Position numbers and translations under genes: made by a program. From Sinomonas sp. ASV322 (GTDB taxonomy: Bacteria > Actinomycetota > Actinomycetes > Actinomycetales > Micrococcaceae), in contig NZ_JAVFJJ010000010.1 in NCBI RefSeq assembly GCF_030908245.1, positions 62,001 through 126,000 on the forward strand: 64,000 nucleotides of DNA, written 5' to 3'. The notes under the pieces are model-generated. The model was not told the origin of the DNA. It saw nothing but the letters and a program-made list of their open reading frames with translations, and searched no databases. Positions 48,478 through 56,328 of this stretch are shown in pieces (the first letter of the stretch is position 1; each line of letters starts with the position of its first letter).

Positions 48478-49200
48478 ATGACTGATGTAACGGCACCTCT
48501 CACCCACCACGAGGACGCGCGGTCCCGCCGCCGCCCCGACGGGCCGAACGCGGGGATCCTCGCGATCGTCGTGCTCGCGCTCTCCACCGCCGCGGTCGCC
48601 CTGCCAGCCATCGCCGCGGGCACCATCTACCCCTCGCCGTCGGCCTCGTCCGCCGATGTCGCCCGCTACTTCGCGGACCACTCCTTCTCGGCTGCCCTCA
48701 CGGGCTTCCTCGCCTTCGGGGCCTCGGTCCCGCTCGGGATCTACGCCGCTACCACCTATGCACGTCTCCTCCGGCTCGGCATCCGCGTGCCCGGCCCGAA
48801 CATCGGGTTCTTCGGGGGAATCGCGGCGTCGGTCATGCTCGGCGCGTCCGGCCTCCTCATCTGGGCTCTGAGCCAGACGGCCGCGGAGGCCCCGGCCGCC
48901 GTCGTCCGCCTCGTCGCGGACGCCGCGTTCGCCCTCGGCGGCTTCGGCTTCGCCACAGGCGCCGGGCTTCTCATCGCGGGCACGGCCGTTCCCGCCCTCA
49001 TCCTCCGGCTCACGCCGCGATGGTTCGCGTGGGCCGGGCTTGTGCTCGCAGCCGCGGGCGAGATCTCGTTCCTGGGCATGTTCTGGCAGGGGCTCGACTA
49101 TGTGCTGCCGATCGTCCGATTCGTCGGGCTTGCGTGGCTCGCGGCCGTCGGCTTCATCCTCCCCCGCAACCGGCACGAGGTTCCGAAGCGCGGCGCCTGA
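48478..49200 (+). CDS. DUF4386-like membrane protein
   Basis: 240 residues with about six hydrophobic helices. YFADHSFSAALTGFLAFGASVPLGIYAATTYARLLRLGI and PRWFAWAGLVLAAAGEISFLGMFWQGLDYVLPIVRFVGLAWLAAVGFIL resemble DUF4386 proteins. Function unknown. Divergent from the MarR regulator with a shared operator, so it may be induced by a small toxic compound. Probably leaderless. Confidence 0.8.
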   Translation: MTDVTAPLTHHEDARSRRRPDGPNAGILAIVVLALSTAAVALPAIAAGTIYPSPSASSADVARYFADHSFSAALTGFLAFGASVPLGIYAATTYARLLRLGIRVPGPNIGFFGGIAASVMLGASGLLIWALSQTAAEAPAAVVRLVADAAFALGGFGFATGAGLLIAGTAVPALILRLTPRWFAWAGLVLAAAGEISFLGMFWQGLDYVLPIVRFVGLAWLAAVGFILPRNRHEVPKRGA

Positions 49201-49207
49201 GCCGCCG

Positions 49208-49249
49208 TGCGCGAGAGGTCTTGCGCCCTGCGCGAGAGGTCTTGCGCCC
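49208..49249. repeat. 21-bp tandem repeat, two units
   Basis: The unit TGCGCGAGAGGTCTTGCGCC plus C is repeated exactly twice (49208-49228, 49229-49249). Each unit is itself nearly palindromic (GCGCGAGA-GG-TCTTGCGC). It starts 7 bp after the membrane-protein stop and could act as a terminator or protein-binding site. Confidence 0.7.
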
Positions 49250-49264
49250 GTCGCTCCGGTCTGG

Positions 49265-49284
49265 AATAGTTTATGTTCACTATT
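49265..49284. promoter_or_regulatory. AT-rich inverted repeat upstream of the GH3 gene
   Basis: AATAGT-TTATGTTC-ACTATT: perfect 6-bp arms, 8-bp spacer, 28 bp before the GH3 ATG. Candidate operator for the TetR-type regulator encoded at the end of the same transcript. Confidence 0.6.
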
Positions 49285-49312
49285 ACCCATTCCGACCCCC
49301 GGAGCGACATCG

Positions 49313-51892
49313 ATGTCCACTGGCAACCTCCCCTACGCCGCACTCATCACGCGCCTCTCGCTCGAGGAGAAGGTGCACCTGCTCACGGGCGAGACGGCGT
49401 TCACGCTCCCGGGCAACGACACGATCGGCCTGGCCCCGCTCGCGTTCTCAGACGGGCCCACGGGCGTGCGGGGGCTCAAGTTCATGGGCGGGGACGCCGT
49501 CGCGCTCTTCCCGAACGCGACCCTCATCTCCGGCTCGTGGGACGACTCGGTGGCCGAGGAAGTCGGGCTCATGCTCTCCGAGGAGGCCCACCGCCAGAGC
49601 ATCCACGTGGTGCTCGGCCCGACGATCAACCTCCACCGCTCACCGCTCGGCGGCCGGCTTTTCGAGGCCTACTCCGAAGACCCCTACCTGACGGGCCGCA
49701 CCGCGTCCGCCTACGTGCGCGGCATGCAGGGCAACGGCACGGCGGCGTGCCTCAAGCACCTCGTCGCGAACGAGTCCGAGACGCTCCGCAACTTCATGGA
49801 CTCGCGCGTGAGCGAGACGGCGCTGCGCGAGGTCTATCTCCTGCCGTTCGAGATGGCGGTCGAGGACGCGGGCGCGTGGTCGATGATGGCCGCATACAAC
49901 GACATCAACGGCGTCTCAGCCACCGAGCAGGACCACGTCCAGAACGGGATCGTCAAGGGCGAATGGGGCTGGGACGGCCTCATCATGAGCGACTGGTTCG
50001 CCACGAAGCGCACCGTCGAATCCGCGAACGGCGGCCTCGACCTCGTCATGCCGGGGCCGGCCGGCCCGTGGGGCGAGCGCCTTGTCGCGGCCGTGCGCCG
50101 CGGCGAGGTCGCCGAGACGACGATTGACGATCACCTCGCGCGGCTCCTGCTCCTCGCCGACCGCACGGGCGGGCTCCGCCGCGACGCGGCAGAAACGGCC
50201 GACGGCGGGACGGCCGACGGCGGCGAGAGCCCCTTCCGCTCGGGCATGCCGGCCCCCGGCTCGGAGCTCCGCAAGGAGCAGCTGCGCCGCATCGCGGCCC
50301 GCGGCATGGTGGTAGCAAAGAACGACGGCGGTGCCTTGCCCCTTGCGGGCGGCCCCGAGACTGCAGGCCCCGTGGCCCTCATCGGCCGCCATGCCGTCGC
50401 GACCCAGGACATGGGCGGCGGCTCGGCCCAGGTCAACCCGCCCTACCAGTCGACGGTCGCGGAGGGCCTCACGGAGCGCCTCGGCGAGCGCGTCACGGTC
50501 GTGGACGGCGTGGACGTCCGCCGTCGCCCGATCGCCGCGAGTGCCGCGTTTGTCACGGACCCGGCCACGGGCGAAAGCGGTATGCGTGTGACCTACCTCG
50601 CCGCCGACGGCCGCGAGATCGCGAGCCGCCACGAGAACGGCACGGCCATCACGGTGGGCTGGGACGACGACTTCGCCGAGTCGCCCACCGCCGTCGTCTT
50701 CACCGCGGTGCTCTCGAACGACGCCGGTCGCGTCCGTCTTGGCGGAATCGGCGCGGGCAGCTGGACGATTTCGACGAACGCGGGCACGACCGCTGCCGGC
50801 GCTGAAGGCACCCCGGCGCTCAGCGCCGAGCTCGGGTTCTCGGGCTTCGACCCGGGCGAGGCCGTGCTCCGCCCGCCGGCGTTCGCCGAGGTCGTCACGC
50901 TCCCCGCGGGTGTGACCGTCACCGCGCGCCTCGACCTCAACCCGGTGGACTGGCGGGCAGTCCTCGACGCGCACCCCGCGGTCAAGGTCGCGGACGAGAG
51001 CCACCTGCTGACCATGGCCGGCTTCGGCGCCGTCGCGTTCGTCGCGGAGCCCGCGGGCCGCACCGACGACGAGGCCATCGACGCCTCCGTGGCGGCTGCG
51101 CGCGCGGCGGGCACGGCCGTCGTCGTCGTGGGACTCACGGAAGAGGACGAGACGGAGGCTTCGGACAAGGCCACGCTCGCCCTCCCGGGCCTCCAGAACG
51201 AACTCGTGCGGCGGGTCGCGGCGGCTGCCGAGTGCACCGTCGTCGTCGTCAATGCCGCGACGCCCGTGCTCATGCCGTGGATCGACGACGTCGACGCCGT
51301 GCTCATCGCGGGCCTGCCCGGGCAGGAGGGCGGCCACGCGATCGCCGCGGCGCTCACCGGCGAGGCCGAGCCCACGGGTCGCCTCGTCACGAGCTACCCC
51401 GCCGCGGACGGCGCCGCCCCCGCCTGGAACGTCACACCCGGCGAGGACCTCGGCCTCGAGTACTCGGACGGCACCGCGATCGGCTACCGCGGCTACCACG
51501 CCGGGACCGCCCCGGCCCCGCTGTTCTGGCTCGGCCACGGGCTCGGCTACGGCTCGTGGGAGTACGGAGCGGCCCGCCTCATCGAGGCGACCAACACAGC
51601 CGCCGGCGCCGCTCCCGTCCTCGAGGTCGAGGTCACGAACACGTCCCCGCGGCCCTCGCGCGAGACCGTCCAGGTGTACTTCGCCCCCGCCGAGGCCGAG
51701 CAGCCGGTGCGGCTCGCGGGCTACGCGGGCGTCGACGTCGCCCCCGGCGAGACGGCGACGGTCCGCGTCGCGTGCGACGCGCGGCTCTTCCGCCGCTGGG
51801 ACGAGGCCGCCGCCGCGTGGGCTCCCCTCGCAGGCGGGGAACTCGTCGTCGCGCGCGGCCTCGGCGACGTGAAGGCCCGGGTATCCCTGTGA
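49313..51892 (+). CDS. GH3 family beta-glucosidase
   Basis: 859 residues, cytoplasmic (no signal). GH3 N-domain: PLAFSDGPTGVRG, LKHLVANESETLRN (KH of the substrate site, about 148), GLIMSDWFATK (nucleophile Asp227). The C-domain begins about 330 (VALIGRHAVATQDMGGGSAQVNPP). A PA14-like insert lies at about 420-540, and there is a fibronectin-III-like end. It hydrolyses beta-glucosides or related glycosides. GGAG lies about 9 nt before the ATG. Its stop overlaps the start of the TetR gene by 4 nt. Confidence 0.94.
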   Translation: MSTGNLPYAALITRLSLEEKVHLLTGETAFTLPGNDTIGLAPLAFSDGPTGVRGLKFMGGDAVALFPNATLISGSWDDSVAEEVGLMLSEEAHRQSIHVVLGPTINLHRSPLGGRLFEAYSEDPYLTGRTASAYVRGMQGNGTAACLKHLVANESETLRNFMDSRVSETALREVYLLPFEMAVEDAGAWSMMAAYNDINGVSATEQDHVQNGIVKGEWGWDGLIMSDWFATKRTVESANGGLDLVMPGPAGPWGERLVAAVRRGEVAETTIDDHLARLLLLADRTGGLRRDAAETADGGTADGGESPFRSGMPAPGSELRKEQLRRIAARGMVVAKNDGGALPLAGGPETAGPVALIGRHAVATQDMGGGSAQVNPPYQSTVAEGLTERLGERVTVVDGVDVRRRPIAASAAFVTDPATGESGMRVTYLAADGREIASRHENGTAITVGWDDDFAESPTAVVFTAVLSNDAGRVRLGGIGAGSWTISTNAGTTAAGAEGTPALSAELGFSGFDPGEAVLRPPAFAEVVTLPAGVTVTARLDLNPVDWRAVLDAHPAVKVADESHLLTMAGFGAVAFVAEPAGRTDDEAIDASVAAARAAGTAVVVVGLTEEDETEASDKATLALPGLQNELVRRVAAAAECTVVVVNAATPVLMPWIDDVDAVLIAGLPGQEGGHAIAAALTGEAEPTGRLVTSYPAADGAAPAWNVTPGEDLGLEYSDGTAIGYRGYHAGTAPAPLFWLGHGLGYGSWEYGAARLIEATNTAAGAAPVLEVEVTNTSPRPSRETVQVYFAPAEAEQPVRLAGYAGVDVAPGETATVRVACDARLFRRWDEAAAAWAPLAGGELVVARGLGDVKARVSL

Positions 51893-52530
51893 CCCAAACC
51901 CGCCCGCCCCACCCGCCGCGCCGCTCGAGCGGCCGGCCGAAGGGGGCGGATAGCGCGGCCCGTCGCGAGGAGATCCTCGCGACGGCCGCGCGGGTCTTCT
52001 CCGAGGAGGGGTACCGCGGGACGCCGATGAGCGCGATCGCGCGGGCATCCGGCCTGAGCCAGACTGGCCTCCTGCACTACTTCCCAACCAAGGAGGACCT
52101 CCTCGAGGCCGTCATGGAGCGACGGGACGAGCTCGACTCGGCCCTCGCGCTCGCGCCGACCGGTGAACGACCCCGAGGCTGGGCGTTCATGGAGAGCATC
52201 GTCCGGCTCGTGCGGGTGAATCAGGGGCAGCCGGGGATCGTGCGGCTCTACACAACCGTCTCAGGCGAGGCGGTGGACCCTGCGCATCCCGCGAACGCGT
52301 GGCTCGTCGAACATCACACGAAGGCCCGCGAGATGTTCCGCGTTGTGTTTCGCGAGGCGGCCGAGGACGGTGCGCTCCGTCCCGACGCGCCGGTCGAGTC
52401 CCTGATCCGCTGCCTCGTGGCCGGGATGGACGGACTCCAGATCCAATGGCTCTCCGACGACTCGTACGAGGATATGGCCGGGGATTTCGAGGTACTCGTC
52501 GAGGCGCTCACGGCGCGCTGGAAGGCGTGA
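51889..52530 (+). CDS. TetR-family regulator coupled to the GH3 gene
   Basis: 213 residues. A Pro/Arg-rich N-terminal tail precedes the helix-turn-helix REEILATAARVFSEEGYRGTPMSAIARASGLSQTGLLHYFPTKEDLLEAV. The C-terminal domain has the RLVRVNQGQPGIVRLYTTVSGEA segment of TetR_C-type glycoside-linked repressors. GTG start within GTGA, overlapping the GH3 stop, so it is expressed only with the enzyme and probably represses the operon via 49265-49284. Confidence 0.92.
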   Translation: MTQTRPPHPPRRSSGRPKGADSAARREEILATAARVFSEEGYRGTPMSAIARASGLSQTGLLHYFPTKEDLLEAVMERRDELDSALALAPTGERPRGWAFMESIVRLVRVNQGQPGIVRLYTTVSGEAVDPAHPANAWLVEHHTKAREMFRVVFREAAEDGALRPDAPVESLIRCLVAGMDGLQIQWLSDDSYEDMAGDFEVLVEALTARWKA

Positions 52531-52564
52531 CGCCGCGCCCCACACCATCAATTGCTGCGTAGAT

Positions 52565-52588
52565 GTCGTTACGAGCGTCCATAACGAC
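52565..52588. terminator. short inverted repeat between convergent genes
   Basis: GTCGTTA (52565-52571) pairs with TAACGAC (52582-52588), 10-nt loop, in the 60-bp gap between the TetR gene and the convergent MmyB-like gene. Weak as a terminator, but the only candidate there. Confidence 0.45.
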
Positions 52589-52590
52589 AG

Positions 52591-53472
52591 TTACGGAGCA
52601 GTCGATGACGACGGCGCCCCAGTCGCCGGCTCGGTCGCGGCCCAGCTCGCGAGGAGCCTGAGCCGCTCCTCGCTCGCGGAGCCCGGTTCGGCGATGTACG
52701 AGAACATCGTCCAGCCCGGGTTCGCGGGCAGTTCCATGGCCTCGTACGAGAGCTCGAGGTCGCCGACCACCGGGTGATGGATCCGTTTGAGGCCGGTTCG
52801 GTGGAACCTGACATCGTGCGCGGCCCACCGGATGCGGAACTCGTCGCTCCGGGTCGCGAGCTCGCCGATGAGGTCGGTGAGCGCTCTGTCATGCGGGTTG
52901 CGTCCCGCGTAACCGCGGAGGGTCGCGACGACGTCGTCCATGTTCTTCTTCCAGTCCGGGTAGAACACCCGCGCGGCGGGGTCGAGGAAGAGGAACCGCG
53001 CATTGTTCGGCGGGTTCCCCGAATTCTCCATCGCGGGCGCGTACAGCGCTCGGGCGAGGGCGTTGCACGCGATGAAGTCCATCCGCTCGTTCCGCACCCA
53101 AGTGGGCGCGCCGGTCACGGCGTCCACAAAGCGCTGGAGGCTCGGCCGCACTTGTTGCACCGTCGACGTGCGACGGCGGCTGGCCGGCTGCCGCTGAGCG
53201 GCGCGGGCGAGGTCGAACAGGTGGGCGGCCTCGGCGTCGTCGAGCTGGAGCGCCCGCGCGATCGCGTCGAGGATGTCGTCGGAGGCTCCCGCGAGGTCGC
53301 CGCGTTCGAGGCGCGCGTAGTAGTCGACGCTCACGTTCGCCAGAAGCGCGACCTCCTCGCGCCGCAGCCCGGGCACGCGGCGCCGGCTCCCCGCGACGAT
53401 GCCGGCCTGCTCGGGCGTGACCCGCGCGCGGCGCGTCCTGAGGAACTCGCGCACGTCGCTTCTGCTGTCCAT
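52591..53472 (-). CDS. XRE-family regulator, MmyB-like
   Basis: 293 residues. Helix-turn-helix: FLRTRRARVTPEQAG...RRRVPGLRREEVALLANVSVDYYARLERGD (about 9-60), the hallmark of MmyB-type regulators. The C-terminal MmyB LBD domain follows (WVRNERMDFIACNALARALYAPAM; NNARFLFLDPAARVFYPDW). These regulators often sense fatty acids and control neighbouring oxidoreductases such as SDRs; an SDR gene lies at 55354 beyond the antiporter. TAGCCT lies 7 nt before the ATG (53472). Confidence 0.93.
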   Translation of the reverse strand: MDSRSDVREFLRTRRARVTPEQAGIVAGSRRRVPGLRREEVALLANVSVDYYARLERGDLAGASDDILDAIARALQLDDAEAAHLFDLARAAQRQPASRRRTSTVQQVRPSLQRFVDAVTGAPTWVRNERMDFIACNALARALYAPAMENSGNPPNNARFLFLDPAARVFYPDWKKNMDDVVATLRGYAGRNPHDRALTDLIGELATRSDEFRIRWAAHDVRFHRTGLKRIHHPVVGDLELSYEAMELPANPGWTMFSYIAEPGSASEERLRLLASWAATEPATGAPSSSTAP

Positions 53473-53479
53473 GTGTTCG

Positions 53480-53485
53480 AGGCTA
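53480..53485 (-). promoter_or_regulatory. -10-like element TAGCCT, leaderless start
   Basis: On the minus strand TAGCCT-CGAACAC-ATG, 7-nt gap, no ribosome-binding site. Confidence 0.6.
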
Positions 53486-53609
53486 CGCTCGCGGGCCGGG
53501 GCGTGGGGTGCCCTGTCAGGACACGGATCGGGAGACGTACGCGGCTGCGGTGGCCTGACCGTCCCTCGGGTGCACCGGGCGCCCTTCCCCGCAATTGGGC
53601 TGCGGATCC

Positions 53610-53643
53610 GCGGCACCGGTGCGGGGAAGCGGCACCGGTGCGG
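53610..53643. repeat. two GCGGCACCGGTGCGG units, 19-bp period
   Basis: Identical 15-bp units at 53610-53624 and 53629-53643, each containing the palindrome GCACCGGTGC. They lie just after the antiporter stop and upstream of the MmyB-like gene. Either a terminator for the antiporter or a paired operator. Confidence 0.6.
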
Positions 53644-53652
53644 CGCAGCGCG

Positions 53653-55227
53653 TCACTCCGCCTGCTGCGGCCTCACGAGCCGGACTTCCTCGAGGTCGAG
53701 CTGCGATTGGATCTGCCGGAGGACCGAGTCGTCGATCTCCCGGGCATCACGCAGCCGGACGACGACGGCGCGCTTCCGGGCGATGAGCGCGAGGCGGAGC
53801 TCGGTGTACTGGCGTGAACGGATGACGGCGGGATTGTCGCCGTCGCCGTCGAGGCCTGCGCTCATCGCGGAGAGGTGTTCCTCATATTCGGCCCGGATCC
53901 GGTCGAGCACATCGTCCGTGATGCCGAGCTCGCGCGCGATCCCGGGCATCGCGGCGAACGCCTCCTCGGACGCCGTGCGCTTGGCGAGGGCGAGCTCATC
54001 GGCTGCGGACGTGTCGGCGGGGATATGAGCCCAGCGGATCACGTACGGGAGAGCGGCGCCCTGGACCACGAGAGAGGCCACTACCGCGAAGGCCGCCACG
54101 AAGACGATCGTGTCCCGGGACGGAATCGTCGCCCCGACGGGGACGGAGAGCGCGACGGCGAGCGAGACGGCGCCGCGGAACCCCGCGAACGCGCTCACGA
54201 GCCGCGCCCGGTTCGTGGTCCGCAGCGATCGCTGATAAGGGCGCCGATCGATCGCGCGGATGATGTAGGCCGATAGGACGAGGAATCCGAAGCGGGTCAC
54301 GATGCTCGTGACGAAGACGGCCGCGCCGATGACGATGGCCTGGCCGAACGCGAAGGTCGTGAGCCCCTCGATGACGGACGGGAGCTGCAGCCCGACGAGG
54401 ACGAAGAGCGCCCCGTTGAGCAAGAACGTCACGAGGGTCCACACGGCGCCCGTCTGCTGTCGCGTATACGCGGAGATCGCGAGGGGCGAGGCGTGCGCGA
54501 TGTAGAGACCGCAGGCAACGACGGCGAGGACCGCCGAGGCGTGGATGAGTTCGGCGCCGAGGAACGCGATGAACGGGGTGAGGAGCGTTCCCGCGTTGCC
54601 GTAGAGGGGGTTCGAGATGCGGCGCCGCGCTGCGAGCAGGATCCATCCCACGGCCAGGCCGACGATCACGCCCCCGCCGAACGAGTACACGAACTGCCCC
54701 GAGACCTGGAGCGCGTCGGGCGACGTGCCGGCGAGCGCCGAGCTCAGGGCAACGCCGTAGATCACGAGCGCCATGCCGTCATTCATGAGGCTTTCGGCGC
54801 GGAGCGTCGCGATCTGGCGGCGCGCGAGGCCCCGCCCGAGCGCGGAGACCGCGGTCGCGTCCGTCGGGGCCACCGCGGCGCCGATGATCCATGCCGCGCC
54901 CCAGTCGAGGCCGAGGGCGTGGGCGACGACGGCGATCGCCGATGCCGTGGCGATCACGAGAAGCGTCGCGCTGAGCATGACCCCGCGGATGTACGTGCGG
55001 ATGGTGCGGAGCGACGTCGTGAGGCTCTCCCAATACAGGAGCGCCGGAAGGAAGAGGAGAAGGACCGTCTCGGGCGGCAGCCCGACGCCCCGGAAAGCCG
55101 GGATGAAGCTGAGCAGCACGCCCGCGACCAGGAGGATCACGGGCGCGTTCGCCCTGATCCGCTCGGCAGCGATGCTGCCGAGGACGACGGCGGCCCCCAG
55201 CGCGACCACGAGTTCAAGACCGAGCAT
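53653..55227 (-). CDS. CPA1-family Na+(K+)/H+ antiporter
   Basis: 524 residues: about 11-12 helices followed by a roughly 120-residue cytoplasmic tail (from about 405) that is helical and charged. IIGAAVAPTDATAVSALGRGL (ion-binding Asp pair region), ESLMNDGMALVIYG and AFAGFRGAVSLAVALSVP (FRGAVSLA motif) are CPA1/NhaP-type signatures. It exchanges monovalent cations for protons and maintains pH and salt balance. GGAAGG lies about 7 nt before the ATG. Divergent from the SDR gene. Confidence 0.95.
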   Translation of the reverse strand: MLGLELVVALGAAVVLGSIAAERIRANAPVILLVAGVLLSFIPAFRGVGLPPETVLLLFLPALLYWESLTTSLRTIRTYIRGVMLSATLLVIATASAIAVVAHALGLDWGAAWIIGAAVAPTDATAVSALGRGLARRQIATLRAESLMNDGMALVIYGVALSSALAGTSPDALQVSGQFVYSFGGGVIVGLAVGWILLAARRRISNPLYGNAGTLLTPFIAFLGAELIHASAVLAVVACGLYIAHASPLAISAYTRQQTGAVWTLVTFLLNGALFVLVGLQLPSVIEGLTTFAFGQAIVIGAAVFVTSIVTRFGFLVLSAYIIRAIDRRPYQRSLRTTNRARLVSAFAGFRGAVSLAVALSVPVGATIPSRDTIVFVAAFAVVASLVVQGAALPYVIRWAHIPADTSAADELALAKRTASEEAFAAMPGIARELGITDDVLDRIRAEYEEHLSAMSAGLDGDGDNPAVIRSRQYTELRLALIARKRAVVVRLRDAREIDDSVLRQIQSQLDLEEVRLVRPQQAE

Positions 55228-55340
55228 GACGCACCTTCCGTCCTCAAGCCCCTCCCGCTGTGGATTCTATGCCGCGAGCCTCAGCATGGCCCCTCCGAAC
55301 CGCGCCCTGATAGGGCCTCCCTCGCGCGAGACGGCCCCCG

Positions 55341-55346
55341 TAGCGT
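55341..55346 (+). promoter_or_regulatory. -10-like element TAGCGT, leaderless start
   Basis: TAGCGT-GATGCCC-ATG. The 7-nt gap points to the ATG at 55354; the ATG at 55348 would leave 1 nt. Confidence 0.6.
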
Positions 55347-55353
55347 GATGCCC

Positions 55354-56199
55354 ATGGCTGACAACATCACGACCACATGGCTCATCACGGGATGCTCGAC
55401 GGGACTCGGCCGCGCGCTCGCGCGAGCCGTCCTCGCGAAGGGGGACAACGCCGTCGTCACCGCTCGCAGCGCGGAGACCCTCGCCGATCTGGCCGAGGCC
55501 TACCCCGCGACGGCCCTCGCCCTCTCGCTCGACGTCACCGACGCGGCGCAGGTCGCCGCTGCGGCGAAGTCCGCGGACGAGCGCTTCGGCGGCGTCGACG
55601 TCCTCGTCAACAATGCGGGGTACGGCTACCGCGCGGCCGTCGAAGAGGGCGACGACGGCGATGTCGCCGCGCTGTTCGCGACCAATGTCTTCGGGGCAGT
55701 CGCGATGATGAAGGCCGTCCTCCCGGGCATGCGGGAGCGCCGCCGCGGCGCGATCGTCAACATCTCCTCGATCGGCGCGCGCATCTGCCCGCCGGGATCG
55801 GGCTACTATTCGGCGGCGAAGGCCGCACTCGAGGGCATTTCGGGGGCCGCCCACAAGGAGCTCGCGCCGCTTGGCATCAGCGTGACGGTGGTCGAGCCGG
55901 GCGCCTTCCGCACCGACTTCGCCGGCCGTTCCCTCACGCAGGCCGCCACGCCCATCGCCGACTACGCAGAGACGGCGGGCAAGCGACGCAAGGAGCACGA
56001 CACGGTCCACGGCACCCAGCCGGGCGACCCGGACAAGGCCGCTCTCGCGATCATCGCCGCGGTCGAGGCCGAACATACGCCCGCGTTCCTGCTCCTGGGG
56101 CGCGACGCGATCAGCGCCTACCGCGCGACCGCCGCCGCCCAGGCCGCCGAGGTCGACGCGTGGGAGGCCGTGAGCGCGAGCACGGGGTTCGACGCCTGA
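55354..56199 (+). CDS. short-chain dehydrogenase/reductase (SDR)
   Basis: 281 residues, classical SDR: cofactor loop ITGCSTGLGRALA (about 11-23), VNNAGYG (about 86), catalytic Ser139 in NISSIGA, and Tyr152/Lys156 in YYSAAK. The order and the GAFRTDFAGRSL segment resemble the oxidoreductases annotated as YusZ-like or 3-oxoacyl-type. Arg39 after the second strand (TARS) suggests NADP(H). Substrate unknown. It is the kind of gene MmyB-like regulators often control. Confidence 0.94.
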   Translation: MADNITTTWLITGCSTGLGRALARAVLAKGDNAVVTARSAETLADLAEAYPATALALSLDVTDAAQVAAAAKSADERFGGVDVLVNNAGYGYRAAVEEGDDGDVAALFATNVFGAVAMMKAVLPGMRERRRGAIVNISSIGARICPPGSGYYSAAKAALEGISGAAHKELAPLGISVTVVEPGAFRTDFAGRSLTQAATPIADYAETAGKRRKEHDTVHGTQPGDPDKAALAIIAAVEAEHTPAFLLLGRDAISAYRATAAAQAAEVDAWEAVSASTGFDA

Positions 56200-56271
56200 G
56201 CCTAGCCGTCCAGGTCCCGCGTGTAGCGCTCGGGCATGCGCGCGAAGGCCTCGACGTCCTCCCGTGGACTA

Positions 56272-56306
56272 GGAGGGTGTGCCGCCGAGACCGCGGCACA
56301 CCCTCC
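56272..56306. terminator. strong hairpin between convergent genes
   Basis: 14-bp perfect stem GGAGGGTGTGCCGC (56272-56285) with GCGGCACACCCTCC (56293-56306), 7-nt loop, followed by CCTGCTTATCT on the plus strand. It ends the SDR transcript and probably also the minus-strand transcript ending at 56329. Confidence 0.85.
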
Positions 56307-56328
56307 CCTGCTTATCTGCCCCGGAAGG

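Noticed and set aside
49916-52087. 723-codon minus-strand frame opposite the GH3 gene
   Set aside because: Arg/Gly-rich nonsense antisense to a well-conserved glycosidase with visible catalytic motifs.
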